Shown here: piece after piece, positions 1 through 6,596 of the stretch | Layout: each line of letters opens with the position of its first letter | Numbering within the stretch: position 1 is the first letter of the stretch | Assembly (NCBI GenBank): GCA_943327025.2 | Contig: CALPVO020000118.1 | Coordinates: 1-6,752 of the forward strand | Source of the DNA: Janthinobacterium lividum | GTDB taxonomy: Bacteria > Pseudomonadota > Gammaproteobacteria > Steroidobacterales > Steroidobacteraceae | Direction: 5' to 3' | DNA length: 6,752 nucleotides | The notes under the pieces: model-generated | What the model saw: only the letters and a program-made list of their open reading frames with translations | Databases searched by the model: none | Told to the model about the DNA's origin: nothing | Position numbers and translations under genes: made by a program

Positions 1-171
1 AACCATGGGCGCTGGACGCAGGTGCAGGTGTACCGCGTTACCCAGCCCATCGGTGGCGCCGTGAGCATTGCGGGCAGCAACCTGCAGCATGGCAAGGGCG
101 GCATCGAGCAGTATTTCCTGACACGGACGGAGGGACTGGCCCATGTCGGCACCATCGATCTCGGACGCTGA
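1..171 (+). CDS. 3' end of an unrecognised protein (partial)
   Basis: Reading from base 1 in frame gives 56 residues, beginning NHGRWTQVQVYRV and ending VGTIDLGR, then TGA at 169-171. The start lies outside the window. The visible tail alternates polar and hydrophobic residues (WTQVQVYRV, IEQYFLTRT, HVGTIDL), which suggests beta strands; there is no membrane segment. I do not recognise the family and assign no function. Three things support it as coding. The frame is open from the window edge. It ends 29 bp inside the next gene. The ribosome binding site of that next gene lies within it, an arrangement typical of two genes in one transcript. Confidence 0.6.
   Translation, partial: NHGRWTQVQVYRVTQPIGGAVSIAGSNLQHGKGGIEQYFLTRTEGLAHVGTIDLGR
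129..135 (+). promoter_or_regulatory. Ribosome binding site deciding the start at 143
   Basis: GGAGGGA sits 7 bases before the ATG at 143, close to ideal Shine-Dalgarno sequence and spacing. It lies inside the last codons of the upstream gene. This favours the ATG at 143 over later in-frame starts and suggests that translation of the two genes is coupled. Confidence 0.75.
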
Positions 172-1138
172 GCAGCAAGCAAGCCCGCTGCGGTTGTCTG
201 GCATCAGCGTTTCAGCGGCGGGCCTCGTGTCTGTAGATGGACTGGAGCTTACGGGTATTGGCGCCTTGGTGGCGCCATTGCCCGGGGGTGCGCAGCTCCC
301 TGCGGACCGCGCCGCGCTGGATATCGCCGTGGTCACCCAGCCCTTGAATGCTGGCCGGCGTTGGCTAGCGGAACAAGTGTCTGTGCAGGGGCGCTGCGTC
401 TTGTTGCGCTTGCGGCCGCGGCGGAGCGCTTGGCGCCGTTGGTGGTCCGCGCGGTTTGGCGAATCGGCAGCGCAAGAACAATCTCTCGCGGCTCATTGGG
501 GTTTGCCGCCACACCAGCAGACTGCCTGGGGAGTGGTGGAGTCTGGAGTGGATGCGGCGCTGAACGGCGCTGCCGTCATTACGCTTCGGGTCTTGGAACT
601 CCCGGAGCACCTGCCGCCGGCCTCGCGTGTCTTCTGGAGGCAACATACGCGTGCGGAATGCCAGGCGCTGGTCGCTGCCGCTTTGGCAGGCGCCGCAGCG
701 GACGGGCCTTGGTCGTTCGATGCGCAGGGCCTTCGCTTCGCTGATGGAGAAAGCATCGTGGTACGCCCGGCTGGCGGTGAACCGGCCAACTGGGCGCCAG
801 TGGGCTTCGAATGGCAGGAGGCGGGCGCTGGTGCCTGGCGCGTGCGGGGCGAACGCGCTGGCTGGCGGTTCACGCTGGCTTATACCGAGTCTGCCGGAAA
901 ACCCGTATTGGCTTGGGCCTTGGCACGATTGGCAGTGGCGCACGAGGGTCCCTGGGACCCGTTACTGGAAGCGGAACTGCACCGCGGGCATGAACAGTGG
1001 TTGCGGGGCGGGCTTGGTGAAGTGGAGGCTGCTGCCGACCCTGTGCGAGAAGACGCGGCGGGCTTGCGCTGCACTGCCCGCGCAGTCAATGACTCCGTGG
1101 CACGAACCGGTGCCGAGTTGCTGCTGGAGTGGCGCTGA
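143..1138 (+). CDS. Unrecognised Trp-rich, lysine-poor protein (331 aa)
   Basis: I do not recognise this protein and propose no function. It starts at an ATG with a strong Shine-Dalgarno sequence 7 bases upstream and ends at TGA 1136-1138. Composition is unusual: by eye there are 16 Trp and about 30 Arg but only one Lys (in SAGKPV). A basic aromatic patch, RPRRSAWRRWWSARFG, lies near residues 91-106. The N-terminal 80 residues look beta-rich (short runs such as GISVSAAGLVSVDG). An Ala/Leu-rich helical stretch lies near 172-186. The C-terminal part has alternating Trp/Arg strands (GAWRVRGERAGWRF). There is no signal peptide and no clear transmembrane helix, so it is probably cytoplasmic. It overlaps the preceding gene by 29 bp and probably shares its transcript; the two products may act together. 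Downstream it converges with the PilZ gene. Longer frames in other phases over this interval lack comparable start signals and look like GC-driven shadows. Confidence 0.75.
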   Translation: MSAPSISDAEQQASPLRLSGISVSAAGLVSVDGLELTGIGALVAPLPGGAQLPADRAALDIAVVTQPLNAGRRWLAEQVSVQGRCVLLRLRPRRSAWRRWWSARFGESAAQEQSLAAHWGLPPHQQTAWGVVESGVDAALNGAAVITLRVLELPEHLPPASRVFWRQHTRAECQALVAAALAGAAADGPWSFDAQGLRFADGESIVVRPAGGEPANWAPVGFEWQEAGAGAWRVRGERAGWRFTLAYTESAGKPVLAWALARLAVAHEGPWDPLLEAELHRGHEQWLRGGLGEVEAAADPVREDAAGLRCTARAVNDSVARTGAELLLEWR

Positions 1139-1180
1139 GAGGCTGCCTGTCGTCGTAGACCAGAAAGGCCACAGGCCGAT

Positions 1181-1196
1181 TGAAGCGCGAGCTTCA
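1181..1196. terminator. GCGA-loop hairpin between convergent genes
   Basis: TGAAGC (1181-1186), loop GCGA (1187-1190) and GCTTCA (1191-1196) form a perfect 6-bp stem with a GNRA-type tetraloop; T1180/G1197 could add a wobble pair. It overlaps the stop codon of the PilZ gene (1194-1196). A second small dyad, GGCC-ACA-GGCC, lies at 1167-1177; read on the minus strand it is followed by TTTCT. It lies between two converging genes, so a bidirectional terminator is plausible, but neither side has a strong T-tract. Confidence 0.4.
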
Positions 1197-1475
1197 GCTT
1201 TGCTGGCTGGTGAAATTTTCCATTCGCAGGCCCGTGCCGCTCTGCGAGGAGTGCGCCACGATGGCGTTGCGGCGATGAATCTTCGTGACCGCGCCGAGGT
1301 TGATGGCGAACGCGAGTTCCACCGAGGCGCCTTTGGTCAGTTTCAGGTCCGGGGTTTCTACGAATACGCCGTTGGCGCTCAGATTGTGGGCTTTACAAAC
1401 ACGGCTTGCACGGCCCGGCACCGTCACAAAGACGGTGGTTTTCGCGCGATGGCGGGTGTGTAGCCTGCGTTCCAT
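1194..1475 (-). CDS. Small single-domain PilZ protein, predicted cyclic di-GMP receptor
   Basis: The 93-residue product is essentially one PilZ domain, the family that binds cyclic di-GMP and passes the signal to motility, biofilm or secretion machinery through protein contacts. Both ligand motifs are visible. The RxxxR motif is at residues 4-8 (ERRLHTRHR). The (D/N)xSxxG motif is N31-L-S-A-N-G36, followed by the usual VFVET strand. A later barrel strand ends with GTGLRMENF, as in many PilZ domains. I start it at the ATG at 1475, giving MERRLH. The frame continues upstream to a GTG at 1529, but those 18 residues have no PilZ similarity, and PilZ proteins commonly begin just before the RxxxR motif. 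Only a weak AGGAA lies about 12 bases before the ATG. Its partner and output cannot be read from the sequence. It converges with the unknown 331-aa gene and is divergent from the dehydratase gene, with a CRP/Clp-like site about 80 bases upstream of its start. Confidence 0.88.
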   Translation of the reverse strand: MERRLHTRHRAKTTVFVTVPGRASRVCKAHNLSANGVFVETPDLKLTKGASVELAFAINLGAVTKIHRRNAIVAHSSQSGTGLRMENFTSQQS

Positions 1476-1547
1476 GGGGTTGACCCGTTCCTGGGGCGTG
1501 GGGAGTGTTCCGGGAAAGCAGTGTCCCACCCCCGGCGGCTACCCCGT

Positions 1548-1563
1548 TGTGAACTGGGTCACT
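1548..1563. promoter_or_regulatory. CRP/Clp-family binding site candidate
   Basis: TGTGA-ACTGGG-TCACT matches the symmetric CRP consensus TGTGA-N6-TCACA at 9 of 10 informative bases, with a perfect GTGA/TCAC dyad. It lies in the 147-bp divergent gap, centred about 67 bases before the dehydratase ATG and about 80 bases before the PilZ ATG. In Xanthomonads the CRP homologue Clp uses the same consensus. If it acts as a class II site towards the dehydratase, the -10 element would fall at 1585-1590 (CCTAAA, a weak 3/6 match). No convincing sigma70 promoter is otherwise visible in the gap. Which gene it controls, and the sign of control, are inference. Confidence 0.5.
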
Positions 1564-1622
1564 CATCCGGAAGACAGTCGGGTGCCTAAACGCCCGGCCC
1601 GCAGTTACGGCATCATTCGTCC

Positions 1623-2627
1623 ATGGAAAATCCAGTACCGCAGTTGGTCGTCGACCTGACCGCCGATGAAATCCGCGATGCCCGCGCGCGCCTCGGGCCT
1701 CGTGTCCTGACCACCCCCGTGTTGCACTGGGAAGACCCATTGTTGGAGGCGAAGTTACCGGCAGGCACCCGCCTTTCCTTGAAACTGGAGTTGTTCCAGC
1801 GCACGGGAAGCTTCAAGGCGCGTGGCGCCTTGTTGAATACCGACCTGCTGAGCACGGAGCAGAAAGCCCGTGGCATCACTGCCATCAGTGCCGGTAACCA
1901 TGCCATCGCTGCGGCGTTTGCCGCGCGCGAGGCGGGCACGCACGCCAAGGTTGTCATGACAGCCAGCGCGAGCCCTCTGCGCGTGGCACGTGTGCGGGCT
2001 TATGGCGGCGAAGTGGTCTCGGCGCCCGACGTGCACACCGGTTTCGAGTGGGTGCGACGTATTGCCGAAGAAGAAGGACGCACCTTGCTGCATCCCTTCG
2101 AGGGGCGTACTACGGCATTGGGTACTGCGACCGTCGCGCTGGAGTTTCTGGAGCAGTGCCCGGATTTGGAAGCCATCATCGTGCCCATCGGTGGCGGTGG
2201 CCTCGCTGCGGGCATTGCCGCAGCGGTGAAAGTACTGGCACCGCAGGTGTTGGTTTATGGCGTGGAGCCGGAAGGTGCCGATTCCATGCATCGCAGTTTT
2301 GCGGCTGGCAGCCCGCAGGCTATCGAGCGCGTCGCTACTATCGCCGACAGTTTGGGTGCGCCGTTCGCGCTGCCCATCAGCTATACGCTGTGTCGACGAC
2401 ATCTCGACGGCTTGGTGTTGGTGAGCGACGCCCAGTTGTTGGCGGCGATGCGGTTACTGGCGGAGAGCGCCAAGCTGGCGGTAGAACCCGCGGCCGCGGC
2501 CGCTACGGCCGCATTGCTGGGCCCCTTGCGCGAGACCTTGGCCGGCAAGCGGGTGGGCTTGATTATCTGTGGTGCCAATATCGACAGTGCCACGCTCGCC
2601 ACAAGGCTTTCCGCGGGGACTGCTTAA
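1623..2627 (+). CDS. Threonine/serine dehydratase family PLP enzyme
   Basis: This is a 334-residue fold-type II PLP enzyme, likely deaminating threonine and/or serine to a 2-oxoacid and ammonia in the cytoplasm. The Schiff-base lysine is K65 in GSFKARGA. The substrate-carboxylate loop is SAGNHA at 89-94. The phosphate-binding glycine loop is GGGGLAAG at 190-197, and the pyridine-side strand is IICGANID at 314-321. It has only the catalytic domain and no C-terminal ACT domain, so it resembles catabolic or TdcB-like dehydratases rather than the longer biosynthetic IlvA. Two motifs differ from the common pattern. HPFEGRTTALGT (158-169) replaces the usual HPFD..IAGQGT, and EPAAAAA (288-294) replaces EP(A/S)GAAA. 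A related activity such as hydroxy-aspartate dehydratase or an ectoine-pathway EutB-like role is therefore possible. The ATG at 1623 places the conserved core at the usual distance, though no clear ribosome binding site precedes it. The CRP/Clp-like site upstream would fit a catabolic role. It converges with the 5-oxoprolinase gene. Confidence 0.87.
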   Translation: MENPVPQLVVDLTADEIRDARARLGPRVLTTPVLHWEDPLLEAKLPAGTRLSLKLELFQRTGSFKARGALLNTDLLSTEQKARGITAISAGNHAIAAAFAAREAGTHAKVVMTASASPLRVARVRAYGGEVVSAPDVHTGFEWVRRIAEEEGRTLLHPFEGRTTALGTATVALEFLEQCPDLEAIIVPIGGGGLAAGIAAAVKVLAPQVLVYGVEPEGADSMHRSFAAGSPQAIERVATIADSLGAPFALPISYTLCRRHLDGLVLVSDAQLLAAMRLLAESAKLAVEPAAAAATAALLGPLRETLAGKRVGLIICGANIDSATLATRLSAGTA

Positions 2628-2662
2628 AGACTCGCCCAGCGGCGCGTGCCCGCCAGCGGCAA
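2628..2662. other. 35-bp convergent gap with short direct repeat
   Basis: This gap separates the stop codons of the dehydratase (TAA) and the 5-oxoprolinase (TAG, minus strand). It contains an 8-bp direct repeat, CCAGCGGC, at 2636-2643 and 2653-2660, and only 3-4 bp GC stems such as GCGG/CCGC. There is no T-tract on either strand, so I see no convincing intrinsic terminator here. Confidence 0.4.
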
Positions 2663-5600
2663 CTAAGCCGGTTTGCCGTAGCCACCACCGCCGGGCGTCT
2701 CAATCTGCAGCACATCGCCGGGTGCTACCTCCACGGTGGCGCAGGCGTCGAGTAGCAGTTCGGTGCCATCGGCGCGCCGCAATAGCGCTCGCCCCGGCAG
2801 TGCGGCGCCACCGCCCGCGAGACCAAACGGCGCATAGACCCGCCGCTGGCTGAGCAGGCCGCCCGTGAGTGGCGCCAGAAAACGCACCACGCGCGTCAGG
2901 CCATCACCACCGCGCCATTGCCCTGCACCCCCGGAACCGTGACGGAAACCGAAGCTTTCGAGGCGCACCGGGAAGCGCTGTTCGAGAATCTCGGGGTCTG
3001 TCAGACGCGAGTTCGTCATGTGCGTCTGGATGCCCGAAGCGCCGGCAAAGCCCGGGCCCGCGCCGGCACCACCGGCGATGGTTTCGTAGTACTGGTGGTT
3101 GGCATCGCCGAAGGTGAAGTTGTTCATGGTGCCTTGGCTTGCTGCCAGCAAGCCCAGTGCGCCATAGAGGGCGTCCACTACAGCTTGCGAAGTTTCCACA
3201 TTGCCGGCGACGACTGCTGCACCAGCCCGCGGATTCAGCAGACAGCCTTCGGGTACCACAATCTGCAAGGGACGCAGACAGCCTTCATTTAGCGGCAAGT
3301 CGCGGTCGATGAGGGTCCGGAACACATACAGCACCGCGGCAGTGGTCACCGCAAATGGCGCGTGGAAATTGTGCGGGCGCGGGAAGTCGTGTGCCGAGGT
3401 ACCAGTGAAGTCGATGCAAGCGGTTCCAGCGGTGCGGTCGACGGAGATGCGCACCACAATCTCCATGCCGGCATCCAGCGGTACCCGACACTCTCCCGGG
3501 GAGAGCGCGCCGATGGCCTGACGTACCGCCGCTTCCGCATTCGCTTGCACATGGCTCAGGTAAGCCACCACGCGGGCGGTGCCATGCTGTGCACAGAGTC
3601 GGCGTAGTTCCGCCGCGCCACGCGCATTCGCTGCTAGCTGCGCTTGCACATCCGCCACGTTTTGGTCGGGGTTGCGTGCGGGCCAAGCGGAGTGTGCCAA
3701 TTGCTGTCGCAACTCGGCGTCGAGGAATATCCCGGCCGCCATGATCCGGAAGCCATCAAAGGCAATGCCTTCCTCTTCGATGCAGACGCTGCCTGGTGGC
3801 ATGGACCCGGGCGTGATGCCGCCAAGGTCGGCATGATGCGCCCGCGAGGCGACCCAGAAGCGGGGTGTGGTTTCGCCAGCGAGCAGCACCGGGGATACCG
3901 CGGTGACATCCGGCAAGTGGGTACCGCCACCCCAGGGCACGTTCACCAGCCAAGCATCGCCCTCAACTACCTGCTGTGCGCGTTCGGCAAGACGCCCTTG
4001 CACTGCGCGAACGCTGGCACCCATCGAGCCGAGGTGCACGGGCATGTGTGGGGCATTGGCGACGAGGGAGCCGTCCGCGGCGAACACGGCGCAGGAAAAA
4101 TCGAGTCGTTCTTTCACGTTGACTGAGCGCGCCGCATCGCGCAGCACCAAGCCCATTTGCTCGGCGACTTGCATGTACAGGCCATTGAAGATTTCGAGGC
4201 GCGCGGGTGTGGGTGGTTCGTTGTCCTTGTCGCTCTCGCGGTTGCTGCAGGCGCCGAAATCTTCGGCCGAAGTGCTGCTCGAGGGGTTCACGGCAATGCT
4301 CGCAGCGATGCTTGCAGTGACCGACTCCGCGGTGAGTTGCTGTGCTGGTTCGAGCAATAACTCGCCATGCTTCAGTACGGTGGCTTGCCAGCCCGGGGTG
4401 ATGACGGTGGTGGCGCCGTCATCGGTGAAGAGTGCGGGGCCGGCCACGACCGTTCCAGACACCAAAGCAGCGCGATCCAGCACCGGGGTGTGGTGCCACG
4501 CGCCGTCAAACCAAGCGCGCGTGGTGGCGGGCGCAAAAACTTTACGATCAAGGACGGGCGCTGCAGCGAGTACGCGGTCGGCATCGGCCACCGCCTCCAC
4601 TTCCAGTGCGTCAACGATGAGCCGCTCGGCCTGCAAGTCTTCTACCGCAGGCTGAAAACCGTAGCGTTGCCGGTAGAGCGTTGCGAAGCGTTCTGCAAGC
4701 AGACGGCAGACCGTGGCGTTGTCGGGCGTCGTGGTGAGGGTCGCGTCGTGCGGTGTGGACCCGACCACGGATAGCTTTTCTTCTGCCACCCATTCCACTG
4801 GCAGCGTAGCGTCCGTGCCCGGCAAGCGCAGCTGCAGATAGCGCGTCCAGCGCGTGTCAGGCCATGGCGCCTGCTGCAAGGGCGCGAACGCTTCTGCCAA
4901 ACCGCCAGCGATGACGGCGGCGAGGTTGCGCCCTTCGCCACGGCGTACGACTTGCCGGCGTGGGGCGAGGCCAATGCCAACGGCCGAGAGTACGGAGGCC
5001 AACGGATGAACCAACACGCGGCGCATGCCAAGCGCGGCGGCTACTTGGCAGGCATGTTGGCCACCGGCGCCGCCGAAGCACACGAGCGTGAACTGTTCCG
5101 GGTCGTGGCCGGCACGCAGCGCCACATGCCGCACGGCATTGGCCATGGCACCCACGGCTACGGCCAGAAAGTCCTCGGCGAGTTGTGCGGTGTGGTCCAC
5201 GTCGTCATCGCTCGCCTCGCCAGTGGCGGCTTCGCGGGCCGTGTTGGCCGTCACTTCGTCTGCCAGTTCCGCGAAGGCTTCGCGTACAGCTGCGACATCG
5301 AGCCCTTCATTGGCCGCGGGGCCGAACACCTGCGGGAAACGTTCGGGCAACAACCGGCCCAGCAGCACGTTGGCATCGGTGATGGCGAGTGGCCCGCCAC
5401 GGCGATAACAGCGCGGGCCGGGGTGTGCACCTGCCGAAGCGGGGCCCGCCGTCAAACGACCATCGGTGTGCCGCAACACGCTGCCACCGCCGGCAGCCAC
5501 GGTGTGAATGTCGAGCATGGGCACTTGCAGGGTCAGGCCCGCCAGCATATTCACCGGACGTCGCGGCAGGTTGCCATCAATGAGCGCCACATCGGTACTG

Positions 5601-6514
5601 GTGCCGCCCATGTCGAAACCGATGAGTCGCTCGTAACCGGCAGCACGGCCGACCCCTTGCAGGCCGACCAAGCCGCCGGCCGGGCCCGACAGCAAAGCGT
5701 CCACGCCGCGAAACCCCGCTGCATCCGTGAGGCCGCCATGGCTTTGCATGAACGCCACTTCGGTGGGGGCGAGTGCAGCCACGCGTTCGCCAAAGCCCTG
5801 GATGTAACGTTGGAGGACGGGCGTGAGATAGGCGTCTGCCAACGTGGTGTCAGCGCGTGGCACCCAACGCGGCAGCGGCGATACCTGATGCGAGGAGAAC
5901 ACTTGCGTGAAACCCGCCGCTCGCGCTGCGGCAGCCGCCAGCAGTTCATGGCCGGGGTGCGCCCAGCCATGCAGGAAGCAGATGGCGACCGCTTCGCAGC
6001 CTTCCTTACGCGCGGCGACCAGCGCGGTTTGCAGGGAATGGCTCGCCGTGGTGTCTAGAGGGACGAGCACGCTGCCGTCGTGCGTTACCCGCTCCGTGGC
6101 TTCGATGACACAGGCGAACAGAGGCGCCGGTCGCCGCAGTTCGCGGTGGAACAATTGCGGGCGGTCCTGCTGGCGTATCACTGGCAGGTCCGCGAAGCCG
6201 GCCGTTACCACCAGCGCTACTTTGGCGCCGGCGTGTTCGAGCAAGGCGTTGGTGGCCACGGTGGTGCCAAGCCGAATTTCCGTGACGGCGTCACCGGCCG
6301 ACCCATGGCGTTGCAGGAGGCGGTTCACACCCTCACTGGCGGCGTCCACGTACTGCTCCGGGTTCACGGACAGCAGCTTGTCCGTATGCCAGTGGCCCGC
6401 CGGCGAGACCGCGACGATATCGGTGAAGGTGCCGCCGCGGTCAATCCAGAAGCACCAACCTGGTTGGCTGGCGTTGCCGTTTGGCGCTGCTGGTTTGGGG
6501 ATTGGCGTGTGCAC
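2663..6514 (-). CDS. oplAH: 5-oxoprolinase (ATP-hydrolysing), fused hydantoinase A/B type
   Basis: Predicted to hydrolyse 5-oxo-L-proline to L-glutamate using ATP (EC 3.5.2.9) in the cytoplasm, salvaging pyroglutamate from glutathione turnover and glutamine cyclisation. At 1283 residues it matches the usual fused enzyme (about 1200-1290), with both halves intact. The N-terminal hydantoinase A region begins with [10 protein letters not shown] (23-32); the IDRGG form is typical of oxoprolinases, as opposed to plain hydantoinases. [11 protein letters not shown] is at 82-92. The second ATPase-type motif, [16 protein letters not shown], is at 299-314, followed by [15 protein letters not shown] (361-375) and [12 protein letters not shown] (479-490). 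A Ser/Ala-rich linker (about 724-771) leads to the hydantoinase B half: GGGTHLPD at 862-869, [19 protein letters not shown] at 891-909, [14 protein letters not shown] at 1142-1155, [14 protein letters not shown] at 1165-1178, and the terminal TPGGGGYG. The start is a GTG at 6514 with a poor ribosome binding site. It is the only reasonable start, since an in-frame TAA lies a short way upstream and the core begins by residue 20. It is a single gene, divergent from the ATL-like gene. Substrate identity rests on family resemblance. Confidence 0.93.
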   Translation of the reverse strand: MHTPIPKPAAPNGNASQPGWCFWIDRGGTFTDIVAVSPAGHWHTDKLLSVNPEQYVDAASEGVNRLLQRHGSAGDAVTEIRLGTTVATNALLEHAGAKVALVVTAGFADLPVIRQQDRPQLFHRELRRPAPLFACVIEATERVTHDGSVLVPLDTTASHSLQTALVAARKEGCEAVAICFLHGWAHPGHELLAAAAARAAGFTQVFSSHQVSPLPRWVPRADTTLADAYLTPVLQRYIQGFGERVAALAPTEVAFMQSHGGLTDAAGFRGVDALLSGPAGGLVGLQGVGRAAGYERLIGFDMGGTSTDVALIDGNLPRRPVNMLAGLTLQVPMLDIHTVAAGGGSVLRHTDGRLTAGPASAGAHPGPRCYRRGGPLAITDANVLLGRLLPERFPQVFGPAANEGLDVAAVREAFAELADEVTANTAREAATGEASDDDVDHTAQLAEDFLAVAVGAMANAVRHVALRAGHDPEQFTLVCFGGAGGQHACQVAAALGMRRVLVHPLASVLSAVGIGLAPRRQVVRRGEGRNLAAVIAGGLAEAFAPLQQAPWPDTRWTRYLQLRLPGTDATLPVEWVAEEKLSVVGSTPHDATLTTTPDNATVCRLLAERFATLYRQRYGFQPAVEDLQAERLIVDALEVEAVADADRVLAAAPVLDRKVFAPATTRAWFDGAWHHTPVLDRAALVSGTVVAGPALFTDDGATTVITPGWQATVLKHGELLLEPAQQLTAESVTASIAASIAVNPSSSTSAEDFGACSNRESDKDNEPPTPARLEIFNGLYMQVAEQMGLVLRDAARSVNVKERLDFSCAVFAADGSLVANAPHMPVHLGSMGASVRAVQGRLAERAQQVVEGDAWLVNVPWGGGTHLPDVTAVSPVLLAGETTPRFWVASRAHHADLGGITPGSMPPGSVCIEEEGIAFDGFRIMAAGIFLDAELRQQLAHSAWPARNPDQNVADVQAQLAANARGAAELRRLCAQHGTARVVAYLSHVQANAEAAVRQAIGALSPGECRVPLDAGMEIVVRISVDRTAGTACIDFTGTSAHDFPRPHNFHAPFAVTTAAVLYVFRTLIDRDLPLNEGCLRPLQIVVPEGCLLNPRAGAAVVAGNVETSQAVVDALYGALGLLAASQGTMNNFTFGDANHQYYETIAGGAGAGPGFAGASGIQTHMTNSRLTDPEILEQRFPVRLESFGFRHGSGGAGQWRGGDGLTRVVRFLAPLTGGLLSQRRVYAPFGLAGGGAALPGRALLRRADGTELLLDACATVEVAPGDVLQIETPGGGGYGKPA
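4297..4320. repeat. 12-bp imperfect tandem repeat in the oxoprolinase linker
   Basis: TGCTCGCAGCGA (4297-4308) is followed directly by TGCTTGCAGTGA (4309-4320), matching at 10 of 12 bases. On the coding (minus) strand it yields the repeated residues ASIAASIA in the linker joining the A and B halves. This suggests the linker grew by a small in-frame duplication. Confidence 0.5.
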
Positions 6515-6547
6515 GATGCCCGCGAGTTTAACGGTTCGGCGCCGGCA

Positions 6548-6575
6548 GCGAAGCGGGGTCCACGGTTAGCTTCGC
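6548..6575. repeat. Inverted repeat in the oxoprolinase/ATL gap
   Basis: GCGAAGC (6548-6554) and GCTTCGC (6569-6575) are perfect 7-bp arms separated by 14 bases, within the 82-bp gap between the two divergent genes. There is no T-tract. It may be an operator with separated half-sites, a leader hairpin, or chance in GC-rich sequence. Confidence 0.35.
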
Positions 6576-6578
6576 ACT

Positions 6579-6592
6579 CGCAGTAAACTGCG
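6579..6592. promoter_or_regulatory. Operator-like dyad just before the ATL start
   Basis: CGCAGT-AA-ACTGCG is a perfect 6-2-6 inverted repeat ending 4 bases before the ATG at 6597. No Shine-Dalgarno sequence precedes that ATG, so the dyad occupies the space where one would be expected. A repressor site overlapping a very short leader, or a leaderless transcript starting nearby, would fit. The gap also has to hold the promoter for the 5-oxoprolinase, so a shared operator is possible. No regulator is visible in the window. Confidence 0.4.
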
Positions 6593-6596
6593 CTCC

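Noticed and set aside
365..943. A 192-codon minus-strand frame opposite the 331-aa gene.
   Set aside because: It has no visible start signal or motif. The plus-strand frame has a strong Shine-Dalgarno sequence and a plausible operon arrangement.
627..1463. A 278-codon plus-strand frame overlapping the 331-aa gene and running antisense across the PilZ gene.
   Set aside because: It has no good ribosome binding site and crosses two better-supported genes, including the PilZ frame with both ligand motifs.
1480..1509. TTGACC at 1480-1485 as a -35 element on the plus strand.
   Set aside because: No -10-like hexamer occurs at 16-18 bases, and it would place the promoter unusually far (over 100 bases) from the dehydratase start.
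1755..2402. A 215-codon minus-strand frame opposite the dehydratase.
   Set aside because: It is fully contained within a gene with all catalytic motifs on the other strand, and its translation is His/Arg/Gln-rich shadow sequence.
2463..2514. GC-rich repeated GCGGCCGC-like run near 2490-2513.
   Set aside because: It is explained by the alanine codons of the conserved EPAAAAATAALL segment of the dehydratase, not by an independent repeat.
4952..6058. A 368-codon open frame on the plus strand, opposite the 5-oxoprolinase gene.
   Set aside because: It lies entirely antisense to a well-supported gene with full domain coverage. The translation has no recognisable motifs and looks like a GC-driven shadow of the minus-strand codons.
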